From: Mytilus edulis
Taxonomy: Eukaryota; Mollusca; Bivalvia; Mytilida; Mytilidae
Direction of reading: 5' to 3'
DNA: 64,000 nt
NCBI RefSeq assembly: GCF_963676685.1
Contig: NC_092350.1
Span: forward strand, 65,713,674-65,777,673
A program made the translations under genes and the position numbers. Positions 46,539-57,379 of this stretch are shown here, piece by piece (position 1 is the stretch's first letter; the number at the start of each line of letters is the position of its first letter). A model generated the notes under the pieces. It made no database searches and was not told where the DNA came from. It saw nothing but the letters and a program-made list of their open reading frames with translations.

Positions 46539-48341
46539 AGATCTTCACTTGATAATCCAAAATTTGTTAAAGATGACATAAGAAAATTAATCGAGAAAAA
46601 ATGTATTTCAGAAGTAAAAGAAAGACCTTTTGTTGTAAACCCTCTTACAGTTGCTTACAATAAGAACAAACCTAGGCTGGTTTTAGATTGTCGGCATTTG
46701 AACCCTCATCTATTTAAATTTAGATTTAAGTACGAAGATACAGAAAACGCACGAGACCTTTTTAAAAAGGGTGATTTTCTATTTAGCTATGATTTGAAAT
46801 CGGCATATCACCATATTGAGATCACAGAAATACACAGGTCTTTTCTTGGTTTTGCATTTGTTTTTGACGGTATAATGCGTTATTTTGTGTTTAACGTATT
46901 GCCATTTGGTATTGCAACAGCTGGGTATATATTTACCAAAGTGCTAAGAGAAGTTGTCAAACACATGAGGGCAGAAGGTAAACGTGTCATGATGTTTTTA
47001 GATGACGGTCTCGGAGGGGACAATGATTTTGAAAATTGTATGAATAGTAGTTTTGAAGTTAAAAATACACTCGAAAGATTAGGATTTTTAATAGCTCATG
47101 AAAAATGTCATTTGTTACCTAGTCAGAGTATGGATTGGTTAGGTTACACATGGGATACCAAAATAGGTAGAGTTTTTATTAAGGAAGAAAGAATTGAGAA
47201 AGCCGAAAATAGTATTCACAAATTATGCAGAGAAGCTACAAACGGTAGATTGTTATTCAGTGCTAGATTTTTAGCCAGTATTTTGGGTCAAATCATTTCC
47301 ATGATGATCGTTATTGGTGACAAGGTGAGATTGCACACCAGATACTTGTATGATTGTATCATGGGACGAGCAAGTTGGGTTGCTCCTGTAAAGATGAACC
47401 CAGATGCTCTTACAGAAATTTTATTCTGGGAAAGCTCGCTCAGAAAATTAAATGAGCAGGGTGTTGACATTTGCAGAGTTGATCATGATTTTGTGTCAGA
47501 TTTTGACATTTTTTGTGACGCCTCAGATGTAGGCTTCGGTGGTTATTTATCCACTCAGTTTAGCGTTGTTACTTGTGTTGACAACAGTGAAATGTCAGGT
47601 AATTGGACAAGTGATGAAAAGTTAGAAAGTTCAACGTGGCGCGAATTAAAATGCGCAAGACGAGTATTATGTACTTATGAAAGTAAATTTAGCTTAGATA
47701 ACAAGTCGGTTAGCATTAATTCGGACAATAAAAACGTTCCACATATACTTAAGGTCGGCAGTAAGAAAAGCATACTTCAAAACATAGCAGTAGATATTCA
47801 CAATATTTGTTCAGAAAAGAACATTACTTTAAATTCTAAATGGCTACCAAGGGCAGACAATCAATATGCAGACAAATTGAGCAGAAACACTGATAACGAT
47901 GATTGGGGTATTCATGGCGAATTGTTTAATTATTTCAATGGCACATGGGGACCATATAACATTGACAGGTTCGCTACTCATTATAATACACACTGCACAC
48001 GTTTCAACTCAAAGCATTGGTGTCCAGGTTCAGAAGGCATAGACGCATTCTCTCAAAATTGGGGTAAAGACACAAACTGGTTAGTTCCACCACCATCTCT
48101 TGTTCCTATGGTTTTACAAAAAATTCAGCATGACAAGGCTGCATGTACCTTAGTTATTCCTGAATGGAAATCGGCCCCTTTTTGGCCGCTGATTTTCACA
48201 TCAAAAGGTATAGCACATTATATACAAGACATAGAATATTTGTCTGGAAAAAGGGTGATAGTAAAAGGAGCAGGCAAAAACGGAGTATTCGTAAAATTGC
48301 CAATGAAATTTAGAATGCTAGCTTTGAAAATAGATTTTTAA
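46539..48341 (+). pseudogene. PAT-like element RT / RNase H / methyltransferase-like polyprotein (interrupted 5')
   Basis: About 600 codons open to TAA 48341; the upstream extension to 46485 is inserted DNA. RT blocks in order: FVVNPLTVAYNKNKPRLVLD, LFSYDLKSAYHHIEI, VLPFGIATAGYIFTKVLRE, catalytic FLDDGLGG (Asp pair at 47001-47006), LGYTWDT. RNase H follows: FCDASDVGFGGYL, SSTWRELKCARRVL (Glu), INSDNKNV (Asp) and WLPRADNQYADKLSR. The last 120 residues (IDRFATHYNTHCTRFNS, GIDAFSQNW, WLVPPPSLVPMVL, LVIPEW) resemble the Dam-like N6-adenine methyltransferase region described in DIRS and PAT elements, with PPP in the place of the catalytic motif. It copies element RNA into DNA in working relatives. 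All RT and RNase H acidic residues are present; only the 5' interruption disables it. Confidence 0.9.
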
Positions 48342-48349
48342 TAATACAA

Positions 48350-49371
48350 TTGTTATTTGCAGGTGTGAACCTTAGACGAAACGTTGAAGCTGCTTTAGTA
48401 GAGAGTGGCGTTTCAGACGACTGTAACATTTACAACTTAGCTGGAAAGATGACTACATTCCTTGTTGATTCGAGAAGTGAGAATACCTGTAAAAAGTACT
48501 ATTCAAGTTTTAATAGATGGAAGAAATTCGCAATCGAAAACAGTTTAAATGAATTGCCTGCCGAGCCTGTTCATATAGCACTTTACATTACAAAATTGAT
48601 AGATGAACAATGTTCTCCAAGTGTTGTAAATTCAGCTGTATATTCAATCAAATGGGCCCATGATATTAACGGTTTTAATGATCCGACAGAAAATTCATTT
48701 GTAAAATATCTTTTAGAATCCGCCAAAAGACGTAATGGAAGGCCTGTAAACAAAAAGGATCCAGTTAACAATGACATGTTGATTGATTTATGTTCTATGT
48801 ACACAGATTGTTCAGATTTACTTATAGTTAGGGATCTCACTATGATTTTGTTGTCTTATTCGGGTTTTCTTAGGTTCGATGAGATTAGTAAATTAAGATG
48901 CAAAGATGTTAGTATTTTCGAAGATCATTTAAAACTTTTATTTCTCATAGCAAAACGGATCAATACAGACAAGGGAATGAAATTCTTATTTCTAAAGGTA
49001 TTACTATCGCTTGTCCAGTTGACATGTATTTAAGATATTTGTCTTTAGCTGGTTTAGACGCACAATCCGAACAATTCATATTTAAACCTATATTTAGATC
49101 CAAAGGCGTAGCCAAACTTATATTTTAGAATAAACCTATTAGCTACACTGCAGCTAAAGAAAACATTGTAAAGAGACTTAAGCTGGTAGCCCCAAGTCTA
49201 AATCTTGGTCTTCATTCTTTACGATCGGGTGGTGCAACTGCTGCTAAGTCTAATGTAAATGAAAGATGCATAAAGCGACATGGGAGGTGGAAGACAGATT
49301 TTTCCAAAGATGGTTATATCGAAGATACTTTAGAAAAGAGAATTTCAGTCTCACAAAAATTGGGTCTTTGA
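48350..49371 (+). pseudogene. PAT-like element tyrosine recombinase (frameshift and stop)
   Basis: N-terminal SAM-like region from about 48360 (SENTCKKYYSSFNRWKKF), catalytic domain with the first Arg in GFLRFDEISKL (about 48870). Near 48953 a one-base loss shifts the frame, and a TAG at about 49126-49128 interrupts the remainder. The C-terminal part, 49141-49371, holds the other catalytic residues: HSLRSGGAT (H-x2-R), RHGRWK (His) and DGYIEDT (Tyr nucleophile). The enzyme would integrate a circular DNA copy. The start is assigned at the first open codon after the RT stop, only 8 bp away. Confidence 0.88.
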
Positions 49372-49430
49372 TATATAAATATATATATATTTATTATTTT
49401 TACTACACTCCAACCCTTTCTTTGGTATTT

Positions 49431-49512
49431 CTATGCTTGCTGGGCTATCGGCAATACTATATATATTGTATTCATTCATGCCTTATAATAGATATGAGCG
49501 TATAGGTTATAC
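49431..49512 (+). repeat. Split direct repeat B1
   Basis: Begins CTATGCTTGCTGGGCTATCG, ends GCGTATAGGTTATAC; repeated as B2 at 50098-50179. It overlaps A2 by TATAC. Confidence 0.93.
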
Positions 49513-49688
49513 GTATAATTTCTCACGTTTCGTAGTATAGGGAGAAATTATTGTATATACGGTACTAGCGTAGTAATTTTATAAGTTTAAGTCACTAGGT
49601 ATAAGACACGTGACTTATTTTATAGCGGGAAATTTTTTCCCTGATATTATCACTTTCTAGCCCGCCGCAGACAGGGCAACATTCAAGT
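49508..49688 (+). repeat. Split direct repeat A2
   Basis: Second copy of A1, abutting B1. Differences from A1 seen: GTGACTTATT for GTGACTCATT and GCGGGAAA for GCGGAAAA. Confidence 0.93.
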
Positions 49689-50097
49689 TCCAATAAAATT
49701 ATGTATATAATTTGATACATGCATTTACATATATTTTTCAAAACAATATATTCGTCTGAGTATGTCTCGTGAGACGACTTGTCGCATGAGATCGGACCCA
49801 GGTTTCCAGTTTATCCCATTAATGGGTTTTGTTTGGTTGTTCCTGGCTGGCGAGGTCGTTAATGATCGAGTTATTTATGTATGTATTTAGTTACATGTTT
49901 ACATTCATGTCGGCTATATTTTAGCTCTCGTTGGTACAAGGTTTACTTTTTCTAGCTAAGTTGTACCTAACAGGATATTTCAAGGTTTTTGTTATTAGAA
50001 GTCTTTGTGGTTATTGTTGTTTTCAGATGTTTATATATATATATATATATTTATTAAGATACATGTATGTAAATAAATTAATAAATTCCGTTGTCCA

Positions 50098-50179
50098 CTA
50101 TGCTTGCTGGGCTATCGGCAATACTATATATATTGTATTCATTCATGCCTTATAATAGATATGAGCGTATAGGTTATAC
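50098..50179 (+). repeat. Split direct repeat B2 (right end of the PAT-like element)
   Basis: Same 82 bp as B1; the element ends at TTATAC and flanking ATATAT microsatellite follows. Confidence 0.92.
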
Positions 50180-51632
50180 ATATATATATACATGCATAAG
50201 CCTATTGATATGAATTATACATGTACCTGTTTATACAGCCTAAACGGAAATTCAATTACTATTTATCATGGACATGCATGTTTTACATTAACAGGGTGAT
50301 GTTATACTCTTAAACATTGAAGACGCTTTTCTGATTTTTACACGTGTGACGTATACAAACTGAGAAAAAAAGGATAGTCTGACATGTCACCATACAATAT
50401 CAAGATATATACATGTACAAACAATTTGAAATCTATTTCTATGTCAAAATGAAAAAAATATATACAAAAAGTTTATGTTACTATTGTAGTCATCAAACTT
50501 CAGCATTACCATGATTACTACCAAAAAACTTCTGTGTAACTCTCAACAAGATAGCGTAATACTTTAGCAGTAAACCACTCGACTTCTGCATGGCCATTGT
50601 GGTGCAGAGAACCATTGCAACTCATAGTTAAATAATGACTACATACATGTACATGTAGTTTGTATTTTTTTAATTGTTTAGATAAATAAAATCTTATCAA
50701 TGATCATGATGATATGGTATTCCATTTCAAAATGATGAAATTTACATATACATTTGTTTTAAATATGGATGGTAGTTGCTAGTATTCTACTAGTTTTAGT
50801 GCAAGTACACATGTTAGACAAATGTGTGTCATTTGGATGACCAACCATTCCCTACAGAATCTTATTTTAGTATGAACAATGATATAGAGTGAGAAGGTGT
50901 TGGATTTCAAGCTTTGGCCAGTGTCAGAAAACCAAATAGTTGAAAATTTGTATTTTTTGGCCATCAATTAATCGTTTTGATAGTTTTCTTGTTTGAATAG
51001 TGTCATGACATGTAAGGTTCATGTAACAGTCTGAGTAAAAGCATGTTTTTTTTCTTATACAATGTATCATTTGCATGTTACTTTTTTTAATTCAGGTATG
51101 GTGAAGTTATGAGCAAGCTGTTGTAAAGATTATATGACAGTTACAAGGACATCTGCAAAAATACAGTATCCATAGAAATGTGTGAAGACTGACCCACTAT
51201 GGTGTATGTGATGAAATGAGATAATATTTGATATTACTGAAACATGAAATACATGTTATTCCTTTATTCTGACTTATGTAAGAGCCTATTTTACTAGTTT
51301 ATTAGATAAAAAGCAATGTATATGTAAATAAATATGTTTGAAGTAGTTTAACTTTATTTCGTCTCCAGTGCAAACTGCAAACAAACATAATACCTTCCAT
51401 ACCTGCATACATGTAGGCATGCTGTTGCATTTCCATTTCAATTTATCTTTCAAATAATTTTTCCAATATTAACTGTATATTTTGTTTGCTTTATTCTTGA
51501 TTTCAAATACATATCTTATGTTAAAAACTTAAAAAGAAATTTAATTTTATGATTTGAAATAAAAAAAAAAACAACAAACAGAATAACCTGCATTATATTC
51601 ATTATTCCAATTCATGCATTTATTCATTTCAG
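50180..51632. other. Non-coding stretch
   Basis: AT-rich. A minus-strand ORF at 50518-50700 and an acceptor-like TTTTTTTAATTCAG at about 51082 were considered, but neither gives a supported exon. Confidence 0.5.
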
Positions 51633-51806
51633 GTACAAGAAAAACATTTTGAAGCTAAGAAGATATTGCTCCCAGATTATATCAATGGCTTATTAGGAAA
51701 CAAACTTCAACTAAATTGGATGAAAGTTAAAGATTTTGAAGATTTAAAAAAAGGACCTGACATTCATGGTGATTTATTCATTCAATTAGGTTTCTTTTAT
51801 CAATAA
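51633..51806 (+). CDS. Exon-like open segment, product not recognised
   Basis: Follows a good acceptor (TTCATTTCAG) and is open for 57 codons to TAA at 51804. The peptide VQEKHFEAKKILLPDYINGL, then a Lys/Asp-rich stretch ending KKGPDIHGD, looks like soluble protein, not low-complexity, and base composition is less AT-rich than the surroundings. It may end earlier at CATG|GTGATT (about 51764) as an internal exon. It lies just before the 360-bp array. I cannot name the family, and no neighbouring exon was found. Confidence 0.35.
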   Translation, partial: VQEKHFEAKKILLPDYINGLLGNKLQLNWMKVKDFEDLKKGPDIHGDLFIQLGFFYQ

Positions 51807-52079
51807 TTATTTTTCTTACGCAGGTATCAATTATTGTCATATAGATAGGTAACTCCACTTAAACAAAATAGTTTTATTTGATACACACATAAATGATACG
51901 TAGATGAATTATAAACACTATTTCCTGTAAACAAAAGTTTAAATTTATCGAAAAACTAAGGATTTTCTTATTCCAGGCATAGATTTCCTTAGCCGTATTT
52001 GGCACAACTTTTTGGAATTTTGGATCCTCAATGCTTTTCAACTTTGTAATTGTTTGGCTTTATAAATATTTTGATATGA

Positions 52080-52123
52080 GCGTCACTGATGAGTCTTATG
52101 TAGACGAAACGCGCGTCTGGCGT
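52080..52123 (+). ncRNA. Type I hammerhead ribozyme (first of 14 in the array)
   Basis: Stem I GCGUCA (52080-52085) pairs with UGGCGU (52118-52123), with two G-U pairs. Core CUGAUGA (52086-52092) is complete. Stem II is GUCU-UAUGU-AGAC (52093-52105), followed by GAAA (52106-52109). Stem III is minimal, within ACGCGCGU, as in the short-stem-III hammerheads of schistosome repeats. Cleavage is predicted after GUC at 52117. Stems II and III are closed by loops, so this is type I (open stem I). The tiny stem III would be weak alone, and such motifs are thought to work better as dimers in tandem transcripts. Confidence 0.88.
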
Positions 52124-52223
52124 ACTAAATTATAATCCTGGTACCTTTGATAACTATTTACACCACTGGGTCGATGCCACTGCTGGTGGACGTTTCGTCC
52201 CCGAGGGTATCACCAGCCCAGTA

Positions 52224-52243
52224 GTCAACACTTCGGTGTTGAC
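52224..52243 (+). ncRNA. 8-bp hairpin with C(UUCG)G tetraloop (repeated in each unit)
   Basis: GUCAACAC-UUCG-GUGUUGAC is a perfect stem with the ultrastable UUCG loop. It recurs every 360 bp (52584, 53304, 53664 and onwards, 13 times in all); the 52944 copy changes one stem base and the one at about 56195 changes the loop-closing pair. Confidence 0.85.
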
Positions 52244-54120
52244 ATGAATATCAATAATGTGGTCATTTTCTTTTTATAAATTTCCTGTAAACAAAAGTTT
52301 AACTTTATCGAAAAACTAAGGATTTTCTTATTCCAGGCATAGATTTCCTTAGCCGTATTTGGCACAACTTTTTTGAATTTTGGATCCTCAATGCTCTTCA
52401 ACTTTGTAATTGTTTGGCTTTATAAATATTTTGATATGAGCGTCACTGATGAGTCTTATGTAAACGAAACGCGCGTCTGGCGTACTAAATTATAATCCTG
52501 GTACCTTTGATAACTATTAACACCACTTGATCGATGCCACTGCTGGTGGACGTTTCGTCCCCGAGGGTATCACCAGCCCAGTAGTCAACACTTCGGTGTT
52601 GACATGAATATCACTTATGAGGTCATTTTCTTTTTATAAATTTCCTGTAAACAAAAGTTTAACTTTATCGAAAAACTAAGGATTTTCTTATTCCAGGCAT
52701 AGATTTCCTTAGCCGTATTTGGCACAACTTTTTTGAATTTTGGATCCTCAATGCTCTTCAACTTTGTAATTGTTTGGCTTTATAAATATTTTGATATGAG
52801 CGTCACTGATGAGTCTTATGTAGACGAAACGCGCGTCTGGCGTACTAAATTATAATCCTGGTACCTTTGATAACTATTTACACCACTGGGTCGATGCCAC
52901 TGCTGGTGGACGTTTCGTCCCCGAGGGTATCACCAGCCCAGTATTCAACACTTCGGTGTTGACATGAATATCAATAATGTGGTCATTTTCTTTTTATAAA
53001 TTTCCTGTAAACAAAAGTTTAAATTTATCGAAAAACTAAGGATTTTCTTATTCCAGGCATAGATTTCCTTAGCCGTATTTGGCACAACTTTTTTGAATTT
53101 TGGATCCTCAATGCTCTTCAACTTTGTAATTGTTTGGCTTTATAAATATTTTGATATGAGCGTCACTGATGAGTCTTATGTAGACGAAACGCGCGTCTGG
53201 CGTACTAAATTATAATCCTGGTACCTTTGATAACTATTTACACCACTGGGTCGATGCCACTGCTGGTGGACGTTTCGTCCCCGAGGGTATCACCAGCCCA
53301 GTAGTCAACACTTCGGTGTTGACATGAATATCAATAATGTGGTCATTTTCTTTTTATAAATTTCCTGTAAACAAAAGTTTAAATTTATCGAAAAACTAAG
53401 GATTTTCTTATTCCAGGCATAGATTTCCATAGCCGTATTTTGCACAACTTTTTGGAATTTCGGATCCTCCATGCTCTTCAACTTTGTAATTGTTTGGCTT
53501 TATAAATATTTTGATATGAGCGTCACTGATGAGTCTTATGTAGACGAAACGCGCGTCTGGCGTACTAAATTATAATCCTGGTACCTTTGATAACTATTAA
53601 CACCACTTGGTCGATGCCACTGCTGGTGGACGTTTCGTCCCCGAGGGTATTACCAGCCCAGTAGTCAACACTTCGGTGTTGACATGAATATCAATAATGT
53701 GGTCATTTTCTTTTTATAAATTTCCTGTAAACAAAAGTTTAAATTTATCGAAAAACTAAGGATTTTCTTATTCCAGGCATAGATTTCCTTAGCCGTATTT
53801 GGCACAACTTTTTGGAATTTTGGATCCTCAATGCTCTTCAACTTTGTAATTGTTTGGCTTTATAAATATTTTGATATGAGCGTCACTGATGAGTCTTATG
53901 TAGACGAAACACGCGTCTGGCGTACTAAATTATAATCCTGGTACCTTTGATAACTATTTACACCACTGGGTCGATGCCACTGCTGGTGGACGTTTCGTCC
54001 CCGAGGGTATCACCAGCCCAGTAGTCAACACTTCGGTGTTGACATGAATATCAATAATGTGGTCATTTTCTTTTTATAAATTTCCTGTAAAAAAAAGTTT
54101 AAATTTATCGAAAAACTAAG

Positions 54121-56280
54121 GATTTTCTTATTCCAGGCATAGATTTCCTTAGCCGTATTTGGCACAACTTTTTGGAATTTTGGATCATCCATGCTCTTCA
54201 ACTTTCTAATTGTTTGGCTTTATAAATATTTTGATATGAGCATCACTGATGAGTCTTATGTAGACGAAACGCGCGTCTGGCGTACTAAATTATAATCCTG
54301 GTACCTTTGATAACTATTTACACCACTGGGTCGATGCCACTGCTGGTGGACGTTTCGTCCCCGAGGGTATCACCAGCCCAGTAGTCAACACTTCGGTGTT
54401 GACATGAATATCAACAATGTGGTCATTTTCTTTTTATAAATTTCCTGTAAACAAAAGTTTAAATTTATCGAAAAACTAAGGATTTTCTTATTCCAGGCAT
54501 AGATTTCCTTAGCCGTATTTGGCACAACTTTTTGGAATTTTGGATCATCCATGCTCTTCAATTTTCTAATTGTTTGGCTTTATAAATATTTTGATATGAG
54601 CATCACTGATGAGTCTTATGTAGACGAAACGCGCGTCTGGCGTACTAAATTATAATCCTGGTACCTTTGATAACTATTTACACCACTGGGTCGATGCCAC
54701 TGCTGGTGGACGTTTCGTCCCCGAGGGTATCACCAGCCCAGTAGTCAACACTTCGGTGTTGACATGAATATCAACAATGTGGTCATTTTCTTTTTATAAA
54801 TTTCCTGTAAACAAAAGTTTAAATTTATCGAAAAACTAAGGATTTTCTTATTCCAGGCATAAATTTCCTTAGCCGTATTTGGCACAACTTTTTGGAATTT
54901 TGGATCCTCAATGCTCTTCAACTTTGTAATTGTTTGGCTTTATAAATATTTTGATATGAGCGTCACTGATGAGTCTTATGTAGACGAAACGCGCGTCTGG
55001 CGTACTAAATTATAATCCTGGTACCTTTGATAACTATTTACACCACTGGGTCGATGCCACTGCTGGTGGACGTTTCGTCCCCGAGGGTATCACCAGCCCA
55101 GTAGTCAACACTTCGGTGTTGACATGAATATCAATAATGTGGTCATTTTCTTTTTATAAATTTCCTGTAAACAAAAGTTTAAATTTATCGAAAAACTAAG
55201 GATTTTCTTATTCCAGGCATAGATTTCCTTAGCCGTATTTGGCACAACTTTTTGGAATTTTGGATCATCCATGCTCTTCAACTTTCTAATTGTTTGGCTT
55301 TATAAATATTTTGATATGAGCATCACTGATGAGTCTTATGTAGACGAAACGCGCGTCTGGCGTACTAAATTATAATCCTGGTACCTTTGATAACTATTTA
55401 CACCACTGGGTCGATGCCACTGCTGGTGGACGTTTCGTCCCCGAGGGTATCACCAGCCCAGTAGTCAACACTTCGGTGTTGACATGAATATCAACAATGT
55501 GGTCATTTTCTTTTTATAAATTTCCTGTAAACAAAAGTTTAAATTTATCGAAAAACTAAGGATTTTCTTATTCCAGGCATAGATTTCCTTAGCCGTATTT
55601 GGCACAACTTTTTGGAATTTTGGATCATCCATGCTCTTCAACTTTCTAATTGTTTGGCTTTATAAATATTTTGATATGAGCATCACTGATGAGTCTTATG
55701 TAGACGAAACGCGCGTCTGGCGTACTAAATTATAATCCTGGTACCTTTGATAACTATTTACACCACTGGGTCGATGCCACTGCTGGTGGACGTTTCGTCC
55801 CCGAGGGTATCACCAGCCCAGTAGTCAACACTTCGGTGTTGACATGAATATCAACAATGTGGTCATTTTCTTTTTATAAATTTCCTGTAAACAAAAGTTT
55901 AAATTTATCGAAAAACTAAGGATTTTCTTATTCCAGGCATAAATTTCCTTAGCCGTATTTGGCACAACTTTTTGGAATTTTGGATCCTCAATGCTCTTCA
56001 ACTTTGTAATTGTTTGGCTTTATAAATATTTTGATATGAGCGTCACTGATGAGTCTTATGTAGACGAAACGCGCGTCTGGCGTACTAAATTATAATCCTG
56101 GTACCTTTGATAACTATTTACACCACTGGGTCGATGCCACTGCTGGCAAAGTGGCTGGTGGACGTTTCGTCCCCGAGGGTATCACCAGTCCAGTAGTCAA
56201 CACTTCGCTGTTGACATGAATATCAATAATGTGGTCTTTTTTTTTTAAATTTCCTGTAAACAAAAGTTTAAATTTATCGA
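54121..56280 (+). repeat. Higher-order repeat: 1,080-bp trimer duplicated in the array
   Basis: Units at 54121, 54481, 54841 are repeated as 55201, 55561, 55921. The first two of each trio share GGATCATCCATGC, TTTCTAAT, GCATCACTG and TCAACAATG; the third of each shares GCATAAATTTCC and GGATCCTCAATGC. Confidence 0.85.
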
Positions 56281-56847
56281 AAAACTAAGGATTTTCTTAT
56301 TCCAGGCATAGATTTCCTTAGCCGTATTTGGCACAACTTTTTGGAATTTTGGATCCCCAATGCTCTTCAACTTTGTAATTGTTTGGCTTTATAAATATTT
56401 TGATATGAGCGTCACTGATGAGTCTTATGTAGACGAAACGCGCGTCTGGCGTACTAAATTATAATCCTGGTACCTTTGATAACTATTTACACCACTGGGT
56501 CGATGCCACTGCTGGTGGACGTTTCGTCCCCGAGGGTATCACCAGCCCAGTAGTCAACACTTCGGTGTTGACATGAATATCGATAATGTGGTCATTTTCT
56601 TTTTATAAATTTCCTGTAAACAAAAGTTTAAATTTATTCGAAAAACTAAGGATTTTCTTATTCCAGGCATAGATTTCCTTAGCTGTATTTGGCACAACTT
56701 TTTGGAATTTTGGATCCTCAATGCTCTTCAACTTTGTACTTGTTTGGCTTTATAAATATTTTGATATGAGCGTCACTGATGAGTCTTATCGACGAAACGC
56801 GCGTCTGGCGTACTAAATTATAATCCTGGTACCTTTGATAACTATTT

Positions 56848-57379
56848 GGTATAAATGATTGGAGATATTATATTTTTTCTTTGAGTAAACTAGTTTGAAT
56901 TAATACATGTAAAGTTGATATTATAAATGTGAAATTAAATAGCTTTCAAGATAGAAGATAAATTGCCTGTAGTTTAACATCTTTCAATCAATAAGTCAAA
57001 ATGTGTATGTTAATAAATGAGTTTAATGATTTGCTATACACATGCATGACATGTATATATTTAAATGAAATTATAAGTATTACATTTATCTACTTTATTT
57101 CCAATGACAATTGCAGGCATAGTTCATATTTAAATTATAATATTAACTGGTTATTCTTAATTTCAAATTATTCTGATTATAAATATTTTTTAATGTCAGA
57201 AATCTTATTGTATTGTTTGTATTCAACAAGATAGTATTTTATATTTTTTTAAGTTATGACAATATTTATGTTGATGGACAGTATAACTAATTTTGTGTGT
57301 TCTTTAATTTGCAATTAATTGGATGGTAGTGTAATCTTTTATATAAAAAGTATCATATTTTAATTTTATTCTATTTGAT
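56848..57379. other. AT-rich non-coding stretch
   Basis: Nothing recognisable found. Confidence 0.55.

Larger units (their letters stand above)
44489..50179 (+). mobile_element. PAT-like (DIRS-order) tyrosine-recombinase retrotransposon with split direct repeats
   Basis: A 5.7-kb element in the order A1 (44489-44669), gag-like ORF, RT-RNase H, methyltransferase-like region, tyrosine recombinase, B1 (49431-49512), A2 (49508-49688), unique segment, B2 (50098-50179). A1/A2 are both 181 bp and nearly identical; B1/B2 are both 82 bp. B1 and A2 overlap by five bases, TATAC, the same bases at the outer edges of A1 and B2. That is the split-direct-repeat design of PAT/Ngaro-type elements, which integrate from a circle by recombination and leave no target duplication; none is seen. 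The RT is interrupted by later insertions, and frameshifts and stops break gag and the recombinase. Confidence 0.92.
51922..56847 (+). repeat. Tandem array of a 360-bp hammerhead-ribozyme repeat (retrozyme-like), about 13.7 copies
   Basis: Period is exactly 360 bp for the first 11 intervals (GCATAGATTTCC at 51978, 52338, 52698 and so on), then 369 and 359. The array starts at TTTCCTGTAAAC and stops at GATAACTATTT, which is also where dispersed single copies stop. Each unit has two parts: a hammerhead half also found scattered alone, and a half with GGTGGACGTTTCGTCCCCGAG and a UUCG hairpin. Fourteen ribozyme motifs have predicted cleavage after positions 52117, 52477, 52837, 53197, 53557, 53917, 54277, 54637, 54997, 55357, 55717, 56077, 56446 and 56805. 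Copies 1, 3, 4, 5, 9, 12 and 13 have every helix intact; 2 weakens stem II, 6 alters stem III, 7, 8, 10 and 11 have GCATCA in stem I, and 14 lost two bases in loop II. A transcript would be cut into 360-nt RNAs. Name 'retrozyme' is by analogy with metazoan hammerhead repeats. Confidence 0.93.

Noticed and set aside
50518..50700. Minus-strand ORF ending NGHAEVEWFTAKVLRYLVESYTEVFW-like (Trp- and Tyr-containing)
   Set aside because: Looks protein-like in its second half, but has no splice sites or recognisable family; not enough to call a gene.
51074..51110. Possible exon after TTTTTTTAATTCAG
   Set aside because: All three frames stop within about 11 codons, so at best a terminal exon; no upstream partner exon found.
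52086..52125. Hammerhead cleavage after GUA at 52126 with a longer stem III (ACGC/GCGU)
   Set aside because: With that register stem I cannot pair (A opposite C, C opposite U). Cleavage after GUC at 52117 gives a six-pair stem I.
51922..56847. CRISPR-like regular repeat structure
   Set aside because: Units are contiguous 360-bp tandem copies with no variable spacers, in a eukaryotic context.
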